The notes: generated from the sequence alone by a model not told the origin. 64,000 nt of DNA from Ceratodon purpureus (GCA_014871385.1 CM026431.1:13173594-13237593); one strand, 5' to 3'; shown: positions 34,278-44,944, counted from the stretch's first letter. Made by a program: numbers and translations.

Positions 34278-36658
34278 CTATTCATCTGCATCTACTCCCG
34301 CTGTGCCACTTGGTCCCGCTCCATCGTCCAGCGTCAAGCTGCGCCTGGCTCTCGTCCGTGTCCGCCGGAATGGGCCATCACTTTCACTGAGAGAACGCAA
34401 AATTTGCGAGTTCCTCAATTCTCTCAATGTACGCAATGTCTGTGGAGAGTGTTCCTCCAGAAGAAAGTCAACAGCCTCATGTTTGAAAATTAACTTCCAC
34501 TCCGAAAGAGACATTTGGACTGCATCACGGGCGGTCAAAGACATGAATTGACCTTCGAGGTCTGTAACCAATTCCCCGTCCTTGTTCCATATGAGGCCTT
34601 TTGGGTGATTACCAAGTTGGAACTTCCTATGCTTCGGATCCCAGTATCCATTCAAAGTCTGATAGAAGAAATTTCGTTTCCCTTGGTCCTCCTTCTTTGA
34701 TCCAATTATCTTCTTTGCCACCCTCACAATCTGATTGGGGTCATCCTCCCACCCCAACTCGTCACTTACATTGCTCTTGAAGACCGAGTGAGTCTGGGCC
34801 CGCCAACTCCAAATCAAATCTTCCCCCCACATGTTGCGGTACTGTTCACCTGGTGTGTTTTCGGGATTTCTCTCATGGCTTGGTGGCATGTATGGAGTGA
34901 GTCCAAAAACCTCGTACAAGCGTTCATGGAACGGGAATTTGCACACCGGGCAAAATCTCCTTACCAAAAAAATGTTAATTAAACACATTGGATGGAACAT
35001 GTGGGTACATGATCCAACTGCCCATCCACCCTCAGGACCAAATGTATTTATACACACACTACATTCTTTTGAACCATCCATCACCCACGGTTGAGGATTT
35101 GGCCAAAGCTTTCTGCTATTAACTCCTTCCTTCATCTGAAGATCATGGCACGAAGTTGCGTTCTTCACATCGAAATTCAACTGGGCCCAATCTATGAGTT
35201 CAGGATTCGATTCTTGCTTTGGCATGTTATCTGGATACATATCATCTGCGTTAGTCCATGAAGTGAGGCCAAAATTCCTTCGTCTGTTGTGTTGCAAGTA
35301 CGATTCGTCGATCTTCTTGAACTCTAATGCAATTTGGCGACCGCGATCAACGCTGAGAATGGTTGCCACTTTCCACTCGTAGTATGCTTTAGCAAACTTA
35401 GAAACAAGAGCCGCAAATCATTATTGGCTCTCTTCAATGTCTCCACTTCTCCCGTTAGAGCATTGGGTGGAAATGACAAGGAATCTTGACTTAATGGTCC
35501 ATCGATGTCCACATAGGGTCGCGGGTATGGGGCTGGTGGAGGCAATATCACTCCAACTCGTCGTCGTTTTGCTGGAGTGGAAATATTCTCCAACACACCG
35601 GCCGTCGCAACATCAACCGTGTTGTTGATGTAAGATTCATCCACCAACATTGGATCTTGAACTACAGGTATATCATTGGCTTGAGAAGACTGAGGTCTTT
35701 CTCGTTCTTGCAATTGATTGCGCAAATCTGATATTACTGCATCTTTTGCTGCTGATTCCAATCGTAGTTTTCGGATGGTCTCTTGTAACTCTGCAATGAA
35801 GCCATCCTTTTCTATTAGCTGTAATTGTAACTCCCCGACCTCCTCGGTCTGGTTAGACTGGTCATTTCTAACTAGAACCGGCATGCCAAGAACCATCGTA
35901 GGTTCAGTTCCGACCACGTCCAAATTAGCTGCCGTATTTGGATCGTTTTCCACGAAGATGGTGTTCGCATCGTCGTGAGGTTCTATGACGTCCGCTGGAT
36001 GGTTCATTGGAGGCTCTACAGCCATATTTGCTGGTGCTGCAATTCTACGTGGCACTCTTTCTCCACGACGACCATCGGAATCAGAATCTGGTTCAGACTC
36101 TGCTGTATCAGGCTCCCGCACTTGTGTTTTTTCCTTCATTTTTTTCCCCAGGCCACCATCTGCGTATTTCCTTTGTTTGGGAATGTCACGCTCTGTCGGC
36201 GCCCTAACACTCGGCGTGGATTTGATGGTGGACCAATCCACCACTTTGTGAAGCACTACCTCAGCATACACCATTCTGCAAATGAACAATGGTACTTCAT
36301 TGCGTTCAACACATCGTTGCTTGTATAGATGCTGGTAAACTTGTATAGAACGTTCAACAAACTCCGCATTCAAGCAATAATAGAGGTTAGCCTTGTCTGA
36401 GATCCTGTGTTTTCTGTGCCGATCATGTGGAAATATTTTTGTGATGTGGCACCACTCAATGAATTCCTCGCATGTGGAATATTTCCACGGTTCCGGCTCA
36501 TCTTGCCAACCTCTAAATGCCAACTTTGTGGGGTTGTTCAGCACATGAAGCCGCTTCTTCATCTTCTTACCACCACGCTTCCGTTCACGATCTCTGATTT
36601 TTTTCTTTTCGGCCTTGGTGAGTGGCCTTTCCTCCGCCGGATCTAGGTTTCCCTCCAT
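34278..36658 (-). CDS. Coiled-coil and RING-H2 protein carried by the giant element, frame broken once
   Basis: The gene starts at 36658 (MEGNLDPAEERPLTKAEKKK) and ends at 34278. Two frames, 35324-36658 (444 codons) and 34278-35369 (363 codons), overlap near 35370-35400. The first has a basic start, a Trp/Tyr-rich segment (STCEEFIEWCHITKIFPHD), an acidic linker and a coiled coil (ELQLQLIEKDGFIAELQETI...). The second has a RING-H2 finger with ligands at its residues C103, C106, C121, H123, H126, C129, C140 and C143. The RING predicts E3 ubiquitin ligase activity. Coding content of the second frame continues upstream of its first codon (FAKAYYEWK), so one protein is likely. Either one nucleotide is missing or a short intron ends at TTTCTAAG. 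No cellular orthologue was recognised. Confidence 0.7.
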
Positions 36659-36988
36659 CGTGGTGTACTGGTAAAGTTTTGTGTGTTAAAAAACACACCA
36701 ACTCCTCAAAACTTCCCCCAATTGATTTTACAATTTTCCTCCGTGGTTGATTATGGTATTGTAACTATACTTTGTGGCCCACCCAAGTATTCAGCAATAA
36801 GCCACCATGAGGTAGTTTAGGGCCCGAATTCCCGGATGAGCGTACAAAAAACAGTAGAACAAGGTACGTGGCGCTGTCAAAATGCTGTAGACCCCACCCA
36901 AGTACTCAGCAATAAGCCACCGCGAGGTAGTTCAAGGCCTGAGTGCCAAGGTGGAGCTAAAAAAAGTGGGGGGGGGAGGGCGCCCCCT

Positions 36989-36995
36989 TCACTTA
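36989..36995 (-). promoter_or_regulatory. TATA box of the RING gene
   Basis: On the minus strand the sequence reads GACTATATAAGTGAAGG directly after array 2, about 330 bases before the start codon at 36658. The phrase GACTATATAAG recurs in the kinase promoter of the same element at 39193-39202. Confidence 0.6.
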
Positions 36996-36997
36996 TA

Positions 36998-37001
36998 TAG
37001 T

Positions 37002-37039
<38 letters not shown>

Positions 37040-37515
37040 CGCGAGCGGGGTCGGGGGGGCGCGAGCGGGGTCGGGGGGGCGCGAGCGGGGTCGGGGGGCG
37101 CGAGCGGGGGTCGGGGGGGGCGCGAGCGGGGTCGGGGGGGCGCGAGCGGGGTCGAGGGGGCGCGACCGGCTGAGGGGGGGGCGCGAGCGGGATTAAGGGG
37201 GGCGCTCGCGGGTTTAGGGGGGGGCGCGAGCGGGTCTCGGGGGGGGGGGGGGGGGGGGGGGGGGGGCGCGAGCGAGTTAGGGGGCGCGAGCGGGATTAAG
37301 GGGGGGCGCTCGCGGGTTTAGGGGGGGGTGCGAGCGGGTCTCGGGGGGGGGGGGGCGCGAGCGAGTTAGGGGGCGCGAGCGGGTATGGGGGGGGGCGCGA
37401 GCGGGTATGGGGGGGGCGCGAGCGGGTATGGGGGGGGCGCGAGCGGGTTCAGGGGGAGGTGCGCAAGCGGGTATGGGGGGGCGCGAGCGGGATCAAAGGG
37501 GGGCGCGAGAGGGTC
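36998..37515 (+). repeat. G-rich tandem array 2
   Basis: About 25 units built on GGGGGGCGCGAGCGGG, with GTC, ATTAA, TATG or TTCAG as variable spacers and two very long G runs (about 37003-37039 and 37239-37266). It lies upstream of the RING gene. The long homopolymers make the exact length unreliable. Confidence 0.9.
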
Positions 37516-37519
37516 CCCC

Positions 37520-37915
37520 CCTTAAAACAAACTCTCATTTCCTTAGGAGTACCATTGAAGAAGGTTGGAAGACAATAATAAAAGCAAATGCAATGGATTT
37601 TTTCACCATTTCTCTCTAAAATAAAATTAAAAATTAAAAATTAAAAAGGGATATTAAAATAAGGAATACTGATTTGAATAATTTGGGGATGAGAAATCAA
37701 ATTATAGAAAAACAATCATGACTATAATAAGGGACTCGGGATAAAAAGGGATGAATAACATGGGATGAAAGAAGTTATCAAGATGAATAAATCTCATGGT
37801 GGTTAGAAACTGAGTTATCCCATAACGGAATACTGATCTAATGCACCATGAATAATATAATGTTGACTACAAGAAAATTAGTGTATTAATATTAGAAGAG
37901 ATGTGGAAATCCAAA
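37520..37915. other. AT-rich spacer inside the giant element
   Basis: No supported frame. It separates array 2 from the 210-bp tandem repeats. Confidence 0.5.
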
Positions 37916-37917
37916 CA

Positions 37918-38795
37918 AGATAAAACATTGGAAGAGACGAAGGGAATAAAATAAAATCAATATCATGGAGAGGAAGAGATAAAAGGAATAAATTAAAATC
38001 AATAGCATGGTGTGGAAATACCCAGGATTAGAGTTTAAAAAAATAAAAAATATAATGCATTGAACATACGGATCCTACAATGCTCTAACATATAATTAAA
38101 AATATAAAGAATCATAAAGAAGGGCTTGATGCAATTGGTTTGGCAGATAAACGGAATAAAATTAAATCAATAGCATGGAGTGGAAGAGATAAAAGGAATA
38201 AAATAAAAAGAATAGCATGGTGTGGAAGAGAGTTCGATTAAAGTTTAAAAAAATAAAAAATATAATGCATTGTACATACGGATCCTACAATGCTCTAACA
38301 TATAATTAAAAATATAAAGAAAAATCATAAAGAAGGGCTCGATGCAATTGGTTTGGCAGATAAACGGAATAAAATTAAATCAATAGCATGGAGTGGAAGA
38401 GATAAAGGGAATAAAATAAAAAGAATAGCATGGTGTGGAAGAGAGTTCGATTAGAGTTTAAAAAAATAAAAAATATAATGCATTGTACATACGGATCCTA
38501 CAATGCTCTAACATATAAGTAAAAAAAAAAAAGAATCATAAAGAAGGGCTCGATGCAATTGGTTTGGCTGATAAACGGAATAAAATTAAATCAATAGCAT
38601 GGAGTGGAAGAGATAAAAGGAATAAAATAAAAAGAATAGCATGGTGTGGAAATACGTAGGATTACAGTTTAAAAAAATAAAAAATATAATGCATTGTACA
38701 TACGGATCCTACAATGCTCTAACATATTATAAAGAATCATAAAGAAGGGATCGATGCAATTGGTTTGGGAGATAGACGTTTTAAAATTAAATCAA
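37918..38795 (+). repeat. About 210-bp tandem repeat, four copies
   Basis: The landmark CATACGGATCCTACAATGCT recurs at about 38066, 38275, 38488 and 38699, a period of 209-213 bases. Each unit holds ATCAATAGCATGGAGTGGAA and the related AGAATAGCATGGTGTGGAA, so there is an internal sub-duplication. The repeat is AT-rich, unlike the G-rich arrays on both sides, and sits near the middle of the giant element. Confidence 0.9.
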
Positions 38796-38965
38796 CAGCA
38801 TGGAGTGGAAGAGAGCTGCATGAGAGGTTGTGCAAGTATAAAATCCCAATAGTTTGTATTTTTTAATTTGTTTTATTTTATTTTTTTCTCTTAGAAAGTA
38901 GTGTAGAGATTTCACTATTTCCAGAAGAAAAATAGAAAATAAAAAATTAGTTCGAAAACAAATGG

Positions 38966-39187
38966 AAGGGGGGGGCGCGAGCGTGTTCGAGGGGGGCGCG
39001 AACGGGTGGGGGGGGGGGGGGGGGGGGGGGGGCGCGGACGGGTACGGGCGCGAGCGGGTACAGGGGCGCGAGCGGGTGGGGGGGCGCGAGCGGGTACGGG
39101 GGGGGCGCGAACGGGTATAGGGGGGGGGGGCGCGAGCGGGTACAGGGGGGCGCGAGCGGGTTCAGGGGGGGGCGCGAGCGGGTCCGT
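38966..39187 (+). repeat. G-rich tandem array 3
   Basis: Units of GGGGGGCGCGAGCGGGTACAG type, about 20-22 bp, directly before the kinase gene promoter. Orientation is the same as in arrays 1 and 2. Confidence 0.9.
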
Positions 39188-39194
39188 GGGGGAC

Positions 39195-39201
39195 TATATA
39201 A
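39195..39201 (+). promoter_or_regulatory. TATA box of the kinase-like gene
   Basis: GGACTATATAAGGTGGGGAG lies eight bases after array 3 and about 160 bases before the start codon at 39358. Confidence 0.65.
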
Positions 39202-39357
39202 GGTGGGGAGAAGCTCTCGCCCCCCTCACTCCTTCCCACTGCGGCTCCTTGTCCTGACGTGTGAAAACACGCCTTGCTTGGAACTGCTTATGTGGGAAGT
39301 CTTCATTGGGGCGGGGGGGGAAGTTGTTGATTTTTTTTTTCAGGGATTTACTTTGCG

Positions 39358-40938
39358 ATGTCTTCTAGACAAGGCTCCGGCAAGCGGCCTATGTATGTGG
39401 ACTTGGATGCTCCAGATGCGGTGGACCCTATGAGTTGCGTAACACCTCATGGTTCTAGTGGTTCTACTCCTTCATCTAGCTCGAAGGGTAAAAAGAAGAA
39501 GAGTATTCCAGCGCACGAGAAGGATGACGGTTATCCACCATTGGAGTATACGCATTTCATCAGGAAGGTGGCCGTCGAGTACTACAAGGCCCGTACCATA
39601 CCAATGTTGAAGGCAATGTACCTCGATCACGGAGAGAATGGTATCTACAACCTCCAACGTGATTTGGAAAGGGAATTTTGGAGCGCATTGGAAGGATCAG
39701 AGATGTACATGGATTGCATGACGAAGTATTTTCACAGCCCGAAGTGGTTGACACAACAAGTGAGTAGTGCTACGACAAATGTCATTCATGTGTTTGAATC
39801 ACATGTCAAGAAACCACAAGGCGAAGAATGGAGCAACCAAGACAAAGTGTTTATTCAAAAACTGACAACGGTTCAGGAGGCATGTCAGAGATGTTCTAAG
39901 GGGAAAACAAAGATTATGCCTTGGAATGAGCAAGCATTGAACTCAGCATTGGAAGCACACATGTATGGTGCATTGATATGGATTCCGGTTACGGCCAAGG
40001 TTGTGCCATTATCTGGCTTCAATGCCGAGGGGGGGTATGGCAAAGTGCGAAAAGTGCGAATAGCCAATATGAAGAAAATTCCAATTCACATAGAATTTGC
40101 GGGAAAACTTTCCAAGGCTAAAACCGAAGTGAAGAAGCGAGAGGAACGGGCGATTGAGGCCACGGTTAACCCCATAGAGCATCCGGGTGTGATAAAATTT
40201 TGGGCCATTCACGCTAAGACCATGGAAGCTTATACCCTGTGGTGGAATGGAGATTGCCTCCGCAACTTCCTCAAGATAAATGAGAAGGCATCCGAGGCAA
40301 CAGATTACAAAGAAATTTTGAAGTCGAGGGATATGCCCATGGAAGAGTGCCAAAGAATTGTTGCCTACCGAAAGAACCGGGGAATGTTGGCGTGGAGTCT
40401 CATCTACGTTATGGACATAGTCCATAAGGCTGAAATCCTCCACAACGACTTAACGCCATCCAACATTCTACTCCACTTTCCACCTCATGACAAGGATAAA
40501 GTATATATTGGTGTGTGCGATTGGGGTGTGGCAAGCAGAGTCATTGAGAACAAGGCCTCCCCTTATGGTGTGATGGACCCCGATGAACTTGTACAAGTAA
40601 AGGAGAGGAGGGTAGGAGTTGCACCGGAGTTGTTCTTTTTATATGGCAAAAAAGATGATGAGGAACGGAATTTGGAGCGCATGAAGAGGATGCATCCATG
40701 TACGACGCTATCTGATGCATTTTCGGTAGGCCATTTGGCAAAGAAGATATGGAGAGAAGAAGATTGCCCAGAACTCTTCAAGGATTCAATCTCAAAGATT
40801 GTATTCTCATCAAAGTTGGATGGCTTGCTTAACGAAGATCCTACGAAGAGGCTTTCACTTGCAAAAGTTGTGAATGATTTGATGAGCCCCCCTTACAACT
40901 TCCAAGCTCCCAATGGTTGTTTTAGATACACATTGTAG
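39358..40938 (+). CDS. Protein-kinase-like protein carried by the giant element, 526 aa
   Basis: A single uninterrupted frame starts at ATG 39358 and stops at 40938. The N-terminal 210 residues hold a basic low-complexity start and an unrecognised helical domain. From about residue 218 a protein kinase fold is clear. The glycine loop is G225-G-Y-G-K-V230, the ATP lysine is probably K250 (FAGKLSK), and a helix-C glutamate is nearby (E262-E267). The catalytic loop is H362-N-D364-L-T-P-S-N369, the metal motif D388-W-G and the A422-P-E424 motif (VAPELF) follow, and helix F has SDAFSVG. All catalytic residues are present, with HND and DWG replacing HRD and DFG, so the kinase could be active. Its place between two genes of a transposon suggests element cargo. 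Substrate unknown. Confidence 0.85.
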   Translation: MSSRQGSGKRPMYVDLDAPDAVDPMSCVTPHGSSGSTPSSSSKGKKKKSIPAHEKDDGYPPLEYTHFIRKVAVEYYKARTIPMLKAMYLDHGENGIYNLQRDLEREFWSALEGSEMYMDCMTKYFHSPKWLTQQVSSATTNVIHVFESHVKKPQGEEWSNQDKVFIQKLTTVQEACQRCSKGKTKIMPWNEQALNSALEAHMYGALIWIPVTAKVVPLSGFNAEGGYGKVRKVRIANMKKIPIHIEFAGKLSKAKTEVKKREERAIEATVNPIEHPGVIKFWAIHAKTMEAYTLWWNGDCLRNFLKINEKASEATDYKEILKSRDMPMEECQRIVAYRKNRGMLAWSLIYVMDIVHKAEILHNDLTPSNILLHFPPHDKDKVYIGVCDWGVASRVIENKASPYGVMDPDELVQVKERRVGVAPELFFLYGKKDDEERNLERMKRMHPCTTLSDAFSVGHLAKKIWREEDCPELFKDSISKIVFSSKLDGLLNEDPTKRLSLAKVVNDLMSPPYNFQAPNGCFRYTL

Positions 40939-41157
40939 TTCCATAGTGAATTACGTTTGGAACATTTTGATTGCCTATGTGGCCTTGTTTGCACATTTCT
41001 AATATTTTAATAAATCGTTTTTTCGGCGTATACATGCCTTGGTGGAACATGAAATGGTATTGTTGGTTTTGTAATGGAATGAAAAATTGTTTTTAAAAAA
41101 AAAATGAAAAAACTGTATGGCCCATTCACCGGGACTGCCCCTCGTACAAGGGTGCCT

Positions 41158-41447
41158 CCCCCCTGAACCCGCTCGCGCCCCCCCCCTCTGGAAGCTCGCG
41201 CCCCCCCCCCCCTTCCAGAAGCTCGCGCCCCCCCTCTGAGAAGCTCGCGCCCCCCTTTGCAGTAGGTTGCGCCCCCCCCCCCCCCTTGGAGAAGCTCGCG
41301 CCCCCCCTTGGAGAAGCTCGCGCCCCCCCCTGGAAAAGCTCGCGCCCCCCCCCTATGGAGAAGCTCGCGCCCCCCCCCACCTGGAGAAACTCGCGCCCCC
41401 TGCACACGCTCGCGCCCCCCCCGCCTGGAGAAACTCGCGCCCCCCCT
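41158..41447 (-). repeat. G/C-rich tandem array 4, opposite orientation
   Basis: About thirteen units such as GAAGCTCGCGCCCCCCCTTG on the plus strand, which is GGGGGGCGCGAGCTTC on the minus strand. The core GGGGGGCGCGAGC is the same as in arrays 1-3 but inverted. It lies between the kinase and transposase genes. Confidence 0.9.
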
Positions 41448-41451
41448 CACG

Positions 41452-41459
41452 AGTATAAA
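41452..41459 (+). promoter_or_regulatory. TATA box of the transposase gene
   Basis: GAGTATAAATGCC directly follows array 4, about 200 bases before the likely start codon at 41658. An acceptor-like CACTTGCAG at 41612-41620 allows a short 5' UTR intron. Confidence 0.55.
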
Positions 41460-41657
41460 TGCCACCAACTTAGCCCAAGCCCAATATCATTTGAAATCAT
41501 GGCCTCTAGTCCCGGAACTCCTTGTGGGCTCCTTGCTTGAGACTATGTGCATCACATTGGCCTGTGGTTGATGTCTACACATACCATTTTTTTCTCACAT
41601 GTGTCATACTAACACTTGCAGACAGGAGATCATTGTACTTTTTCAGAGACACGGAGA

Positions 41658-44444
41658 ATGGCAGGTCAACAGCGTCAGTCGACGGCTGAGTGGGCTCCGT
41701 GGTGGACGTTCATTGATAAGGACCATGTGAAATGTGTGTGGTGCAATTTCACCTTTCGTTATAAACGACAAAGAGCTTTCAAGCACTATGGATGGGGTGA
41801 AGGTTCAAGCAAGAGTCATTGTACCAAGGCCCCCGCCGCCGTATTTAGGCGCTTTGCCAATTGTGGTAATGTAATACCAAAAAGAATGACACATGCGGAG
41901 ATATACGGCACTGATGGTGGTGATGGCGAGGCACACTTGGCACACTTGGCACCATGTTCTAGCCAGTCTATGCCTGCTGAGCAATCTACGGAAGTGCCTC
42001 AGATAACGGAGGAGGTCCAAGAGGAGAGGATTTCCCAAGTTCAACCGTCTCAGTCAACTCCGCCTATAAGCAGAGGCGATTCATGTACACCAAGATCTAT
42101 GCGGCAACAAAGTTTTACCGAGGCCTATCAGATTGGGATGCGCAATGAATTGGATGAGAAATGGGCGTCCTATTTTTATGAAGCGAATGTGCCTTTCAAT
42201 GTGGTTAGACATCCATCTTTTATCGCTGCTGTGGAGGCAACATCGAAAGCGGGTTTTGTGTACCGTCCACCAGCATACAACGCAATGCGAACCAAGCACA
42301 TCCAGCCAACAAAGCAGCTTCTCAAGTTGAGAATAGAGGAGAAAACGAAGCAGTGTATTAGCTTGTACGGGGCAACTATTTGCTCGGATGGATGGGACAA
42401 CGTTGTTCATCGGCCGTTGATGAATGTCATGCTTGTGTGTCCAGCAGGAGATATATTCCTAGGTTCCATTGATACAACGGGGTACAAGAAATCAAAGGCA
42501 TACATAGCTGGGAAATTGAAAGAGTACATCAAAGAAGTTGGACCGCAGAATGTGGTACAGATTTGCTCCGACAATGCTAGTGCGATGTTGGGAGCCATGG
42601 ACCAGGTGGTTGAAGCTTATCCTCACATTTACAAGCAAGGTTGTGCAGCTCACATCATGGACCTCTTACTAGAAGATTGGGGGAAGGAAGCAACCTTCAA
42701 AGAGCTGATTGCCTTGGCAAAACGCATACCAAATTTTATACGTCGCCGTCATGTCACCATGGCTTTGTTTCGCCAATTCAGCCCGAAGTTGTCTCTGTTG
42801 TTACCAGCGGAGACAAGATTTGGATGCTCGTACTTGATGATTGTTCGATTGCTTGAACTGAGGGAGGCACTAATCCAGGTGGTAGCCAGTCCGAAATGGG
42901 ACGAATATGTGGGTACTTTATTCAATCGGTCAACCGGGTATCGAGCTCACACCTTAGCATGTCAAGTACGGAGTACCATTCTCGATGAGACATTTTGGTT
43001 ACGTTGTGAGAATCTTGTGCATGTTATGAAGCCGGCTGTTGTGACCTTGAAGACATTTGATGGACAAACACCGGCAATGGGGAGGGCATGGTTGGCCATG
43101 AATAATTTGAAGAAGCATGTGTTCCGTCTACGGGGTGATCCTTTTTTCCTAGACCCCGCTATAGCAGATCGCTTTGAGAAACATTTTACGAAGAGATGGA
43201 AGATGATGTTGACAGATCTCCATTACGCAGGCGCCATTTTGAATCCCTACATTTTCCCGGAGAGCCACGAGCTATTGACTAACAGTGCTGCGAAGCGTGC
43301 ACTCCTGCAAGTGCTAATTCATTTGAGTGAGTGCCTTAAACTGGACCACGATACTGTGTTGTTCGAGCTAACACAGTTTGAGGAACGCACCGGTCCATTC
43401 AGCCCTTTGGAGGCCCCAAACAATCGACAGACTAAGATGCTACCTCATCAATGGTGGCAGCGGGTTGGGGGCGATGCGTTACCGTTGATAGCAAAGCGCA
43501 TCCTTTCGTTAACATGCTCGGCATCATCATGTGAGCGAAATTGGAGCATGTATTCCTTTGTTCACAGTAAGGTTCGCAACCGATTGGCCGTGAAGAAGGC
43601 AGAGGACTTGGTGTACATTTACACGAACAGTAAGCTCCTTCGAGAACGACGTGGAGCGGATCCTGTTCTTTGGTACGAGAACCAACCGTTCTCCGAAGAC
43701 TCGGATGAAGAAGTGCCAGCCATGTACGATGAAGACGTATGTGATGATGATGGAGATGAAGGATTCCACGACGGACTTGAAGTTAATGAAGGCGATGGTG
43801 ATGACGGTGGAGTTCATTACACTCCTGCTACTATGGATGATGAGTATCCAGAGTTACCCGTGGACAATGGTGATGGTGACATGCCACGCACTGAACCCGT
43901 TAACCAGCCGAATCGAGTTTTTGACTGGGCAGGATTTGATGAAGAGGCAGCTACTTCGCCTCACCACGTTGTCAATGAAATACAAGCTAGAGGCGAGGTC
44001 GCATACGATCGGGCAGACGATGATATTGACGATGAATTTGAAGTCGAAATGACTCAGCATCAAAGCGACGATGGTGGCGACAATGATGACATTCACCCCG
44101 TTCGTAGCGTTTCGAACAATGACAATGAAGAAGGGGGTAACAACATGGGAGAGCAAATTCCAATTCCAGAAGACGTTGAGGGAGGAGAAGAAGTTGAACA
44201 ACTCCAGGCCACTCTGCCAGTAAATGTTGAGGAAACAATCAGGTCTGGAGGTTTGGATGAAAGCCCTCCAAGAAATGAACAATCAGAGACAGTCAGAAAT
44301 GGACAAGAAGATGAAATTCCTATTGGCCGATTGTTTCGAACACCCCTGCCCCAGAGTACACCTTCAATCGGAGCAGTACTTGCAGGGTTGGGTCGACCCC
44401 CCCCCCACCTCGTTCAAGCACTTCTACTAGGCATGGTTCATTAA
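41658..44444 (+). CDS. hAT-family transposase of the giant element, 928 aa (tail frame-shifted)
   Basis: From ATG 41658 the protein starts MAGQQRQSTAEWAPWWTF and has a BED-type zinc finger (CVWC near residue 30, then H and C ligands in KSHC). A DUF659-like RNase H-fold core follows, with acidic residues D244 (CSDGWDN) and D305 (CSDNASAM). The C-terminal hAT dimerisation motif is at about residue 626 (CERNWSMYSFVHSKVRNRL). A long acidic tail follows. The frame ends at 44444 just after a run of ten C at 44397-44406. With eleven C the tail would run on to 44944. The transposase probably cuts and joins the ends of this element in the nucleus. Its core is complete, but the tail break may matter. 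Confidence 0.85.
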   Translation: MAGQQRQSTAEWAPWWTFIDKDHVKCVWCNFTFRYKRQRAFKHYGWGEGSSKSHCTKAPAAVFRRFANCGNVIPKRMTHAEIYGTDGGDGEAHLAHLAPCSSQSMPAEQSTEVPQITEEVQEERISQVQPSQSTPPISRGDSCTPRSMRQQSFTEAYQIGMRNELDEKWASYFYEANVPFNVVRHPSFIAAVEATSKAGFVYRPPAYNAMRTKHIQPTKQLLKLRIEEKTKQCISLYGATICSDGWDNVVHRPLMNVMLVCPAGDIFLGSIDTTGYKKSKAYIAGKLKEYIKEVGPQNVVQICSDNASAMLGAMDQVVEAYPHIYKQGCAAHIMDLLLEDWGKEATFKELIALAKRIPNFIRRRHVTMALFRQFSPKLSLLLPAETRFGCSYLMIVRLLELREALIQVVASPKWDEYVGTLFNRSTGYRAHTLACQVRSTILDETFWLRCENLVHVMKPAVVTLKTFDGQTPAMGRAWLAMNNLKKHVFRLRGDPFFLDPAIADRFEKHFTKRWKMMLTDLHYAGAILNPYIFPESHELLTNSAAKRALLQVLIHLSECLKLDHDTVLFELTQFEERTGPFSPLEAPNNRQTKMLPHQWWQRVGGDALPLIAKRILSLTCSASSCERNWSMYSFVHSKVRNRLAVKKAEDLVYIYTNSKLLRERRGADPVLWYENQPFSEDSDEEVPAMYDEDVCDDDGDEGFHDGLEVNEGDGDDGGVHYTPATMDDEYPELPVDNGDGDMPRTEPVNQPNRVFDWAGFDEEAATSPHHVVNEIQARGEVAYDRADDDIDDEFEVEMTQHQSDDGGDNDDIHPVRSVSNNDNEEGGNNMGEQIPIPEDVEGGEEVEQLQATLPVNVEETIRSGGLDESPPRNEQSETVRNGQEDEIPIGRLFRTPLPQSTPSIGAVLAGLGRPPPHLVQALLLGMVH

Positions 44445-44944
44445 CTCCAACACCGAATACAAGCATTCCACTCACTTCTTCTGGACGAAGTCTACCAGCT
44501 GGACCTTCTACGACGCGTCATGGAGTGATACGGTCACGGAAAGGTCCAACAAACGTTCGCCCTTTTTTTTCAGGATATACTGTTGGAACTACCCCGTCTT
44601 TACCTGTGGCTGTGGGTAAACGTAGATTACCCGTAATGAATGTGGACGGAATCACCGATAAGACCAAAAGACGGAAGATCAAAAGAATTGTGACCACAGT
44701 GGTGGATGGTACAATTGACCACGAATTGCGCAACATTCATTCCACGGTGGTGGAATATGTGCCTAATCAGGGGGGAGATGGAGATGACGAGGGGTCGAAA
44801 TCCTCAGAAGGATATTACTCATCAGAAGATAGCCGTGAAGAAGCACCTGATGATGAAGACATTGTTGTAAGAGTACCATTGGGTAAGCCCGGTACTCGAA
44901 GGAATCCAGAGCGGCGCACCGCCAAAAAAAACAAAAAAAAGTGA
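44407..44944 (+). pseudogene. Detached C-terminal tail of the hAT transposase
   Basis: In the frame reached by one extra C in the poly-C tract, coding potential continues without a stop from the tract to 44944. It passes through Ser/Thr/Pro-rich sequence (TPTPNTSIPLTSSGRSLPAG), a basic patch (KTKRRKIKR), an acidic stretch and a lysine-rich end (KKNKKK). The basic patches suggest a nuclear-localisation tail. A one-base indel in a homopolymer, real or a sequencing error, is the simplest explanation. Confidence 0.65.

Noticed and set aside
41007..41468. CRISPR-like array reading of the regularly spaced G/C repeats
   Set aside because: Eukaryotic context; the spacers are short and themselves repetitive; no cas genes.
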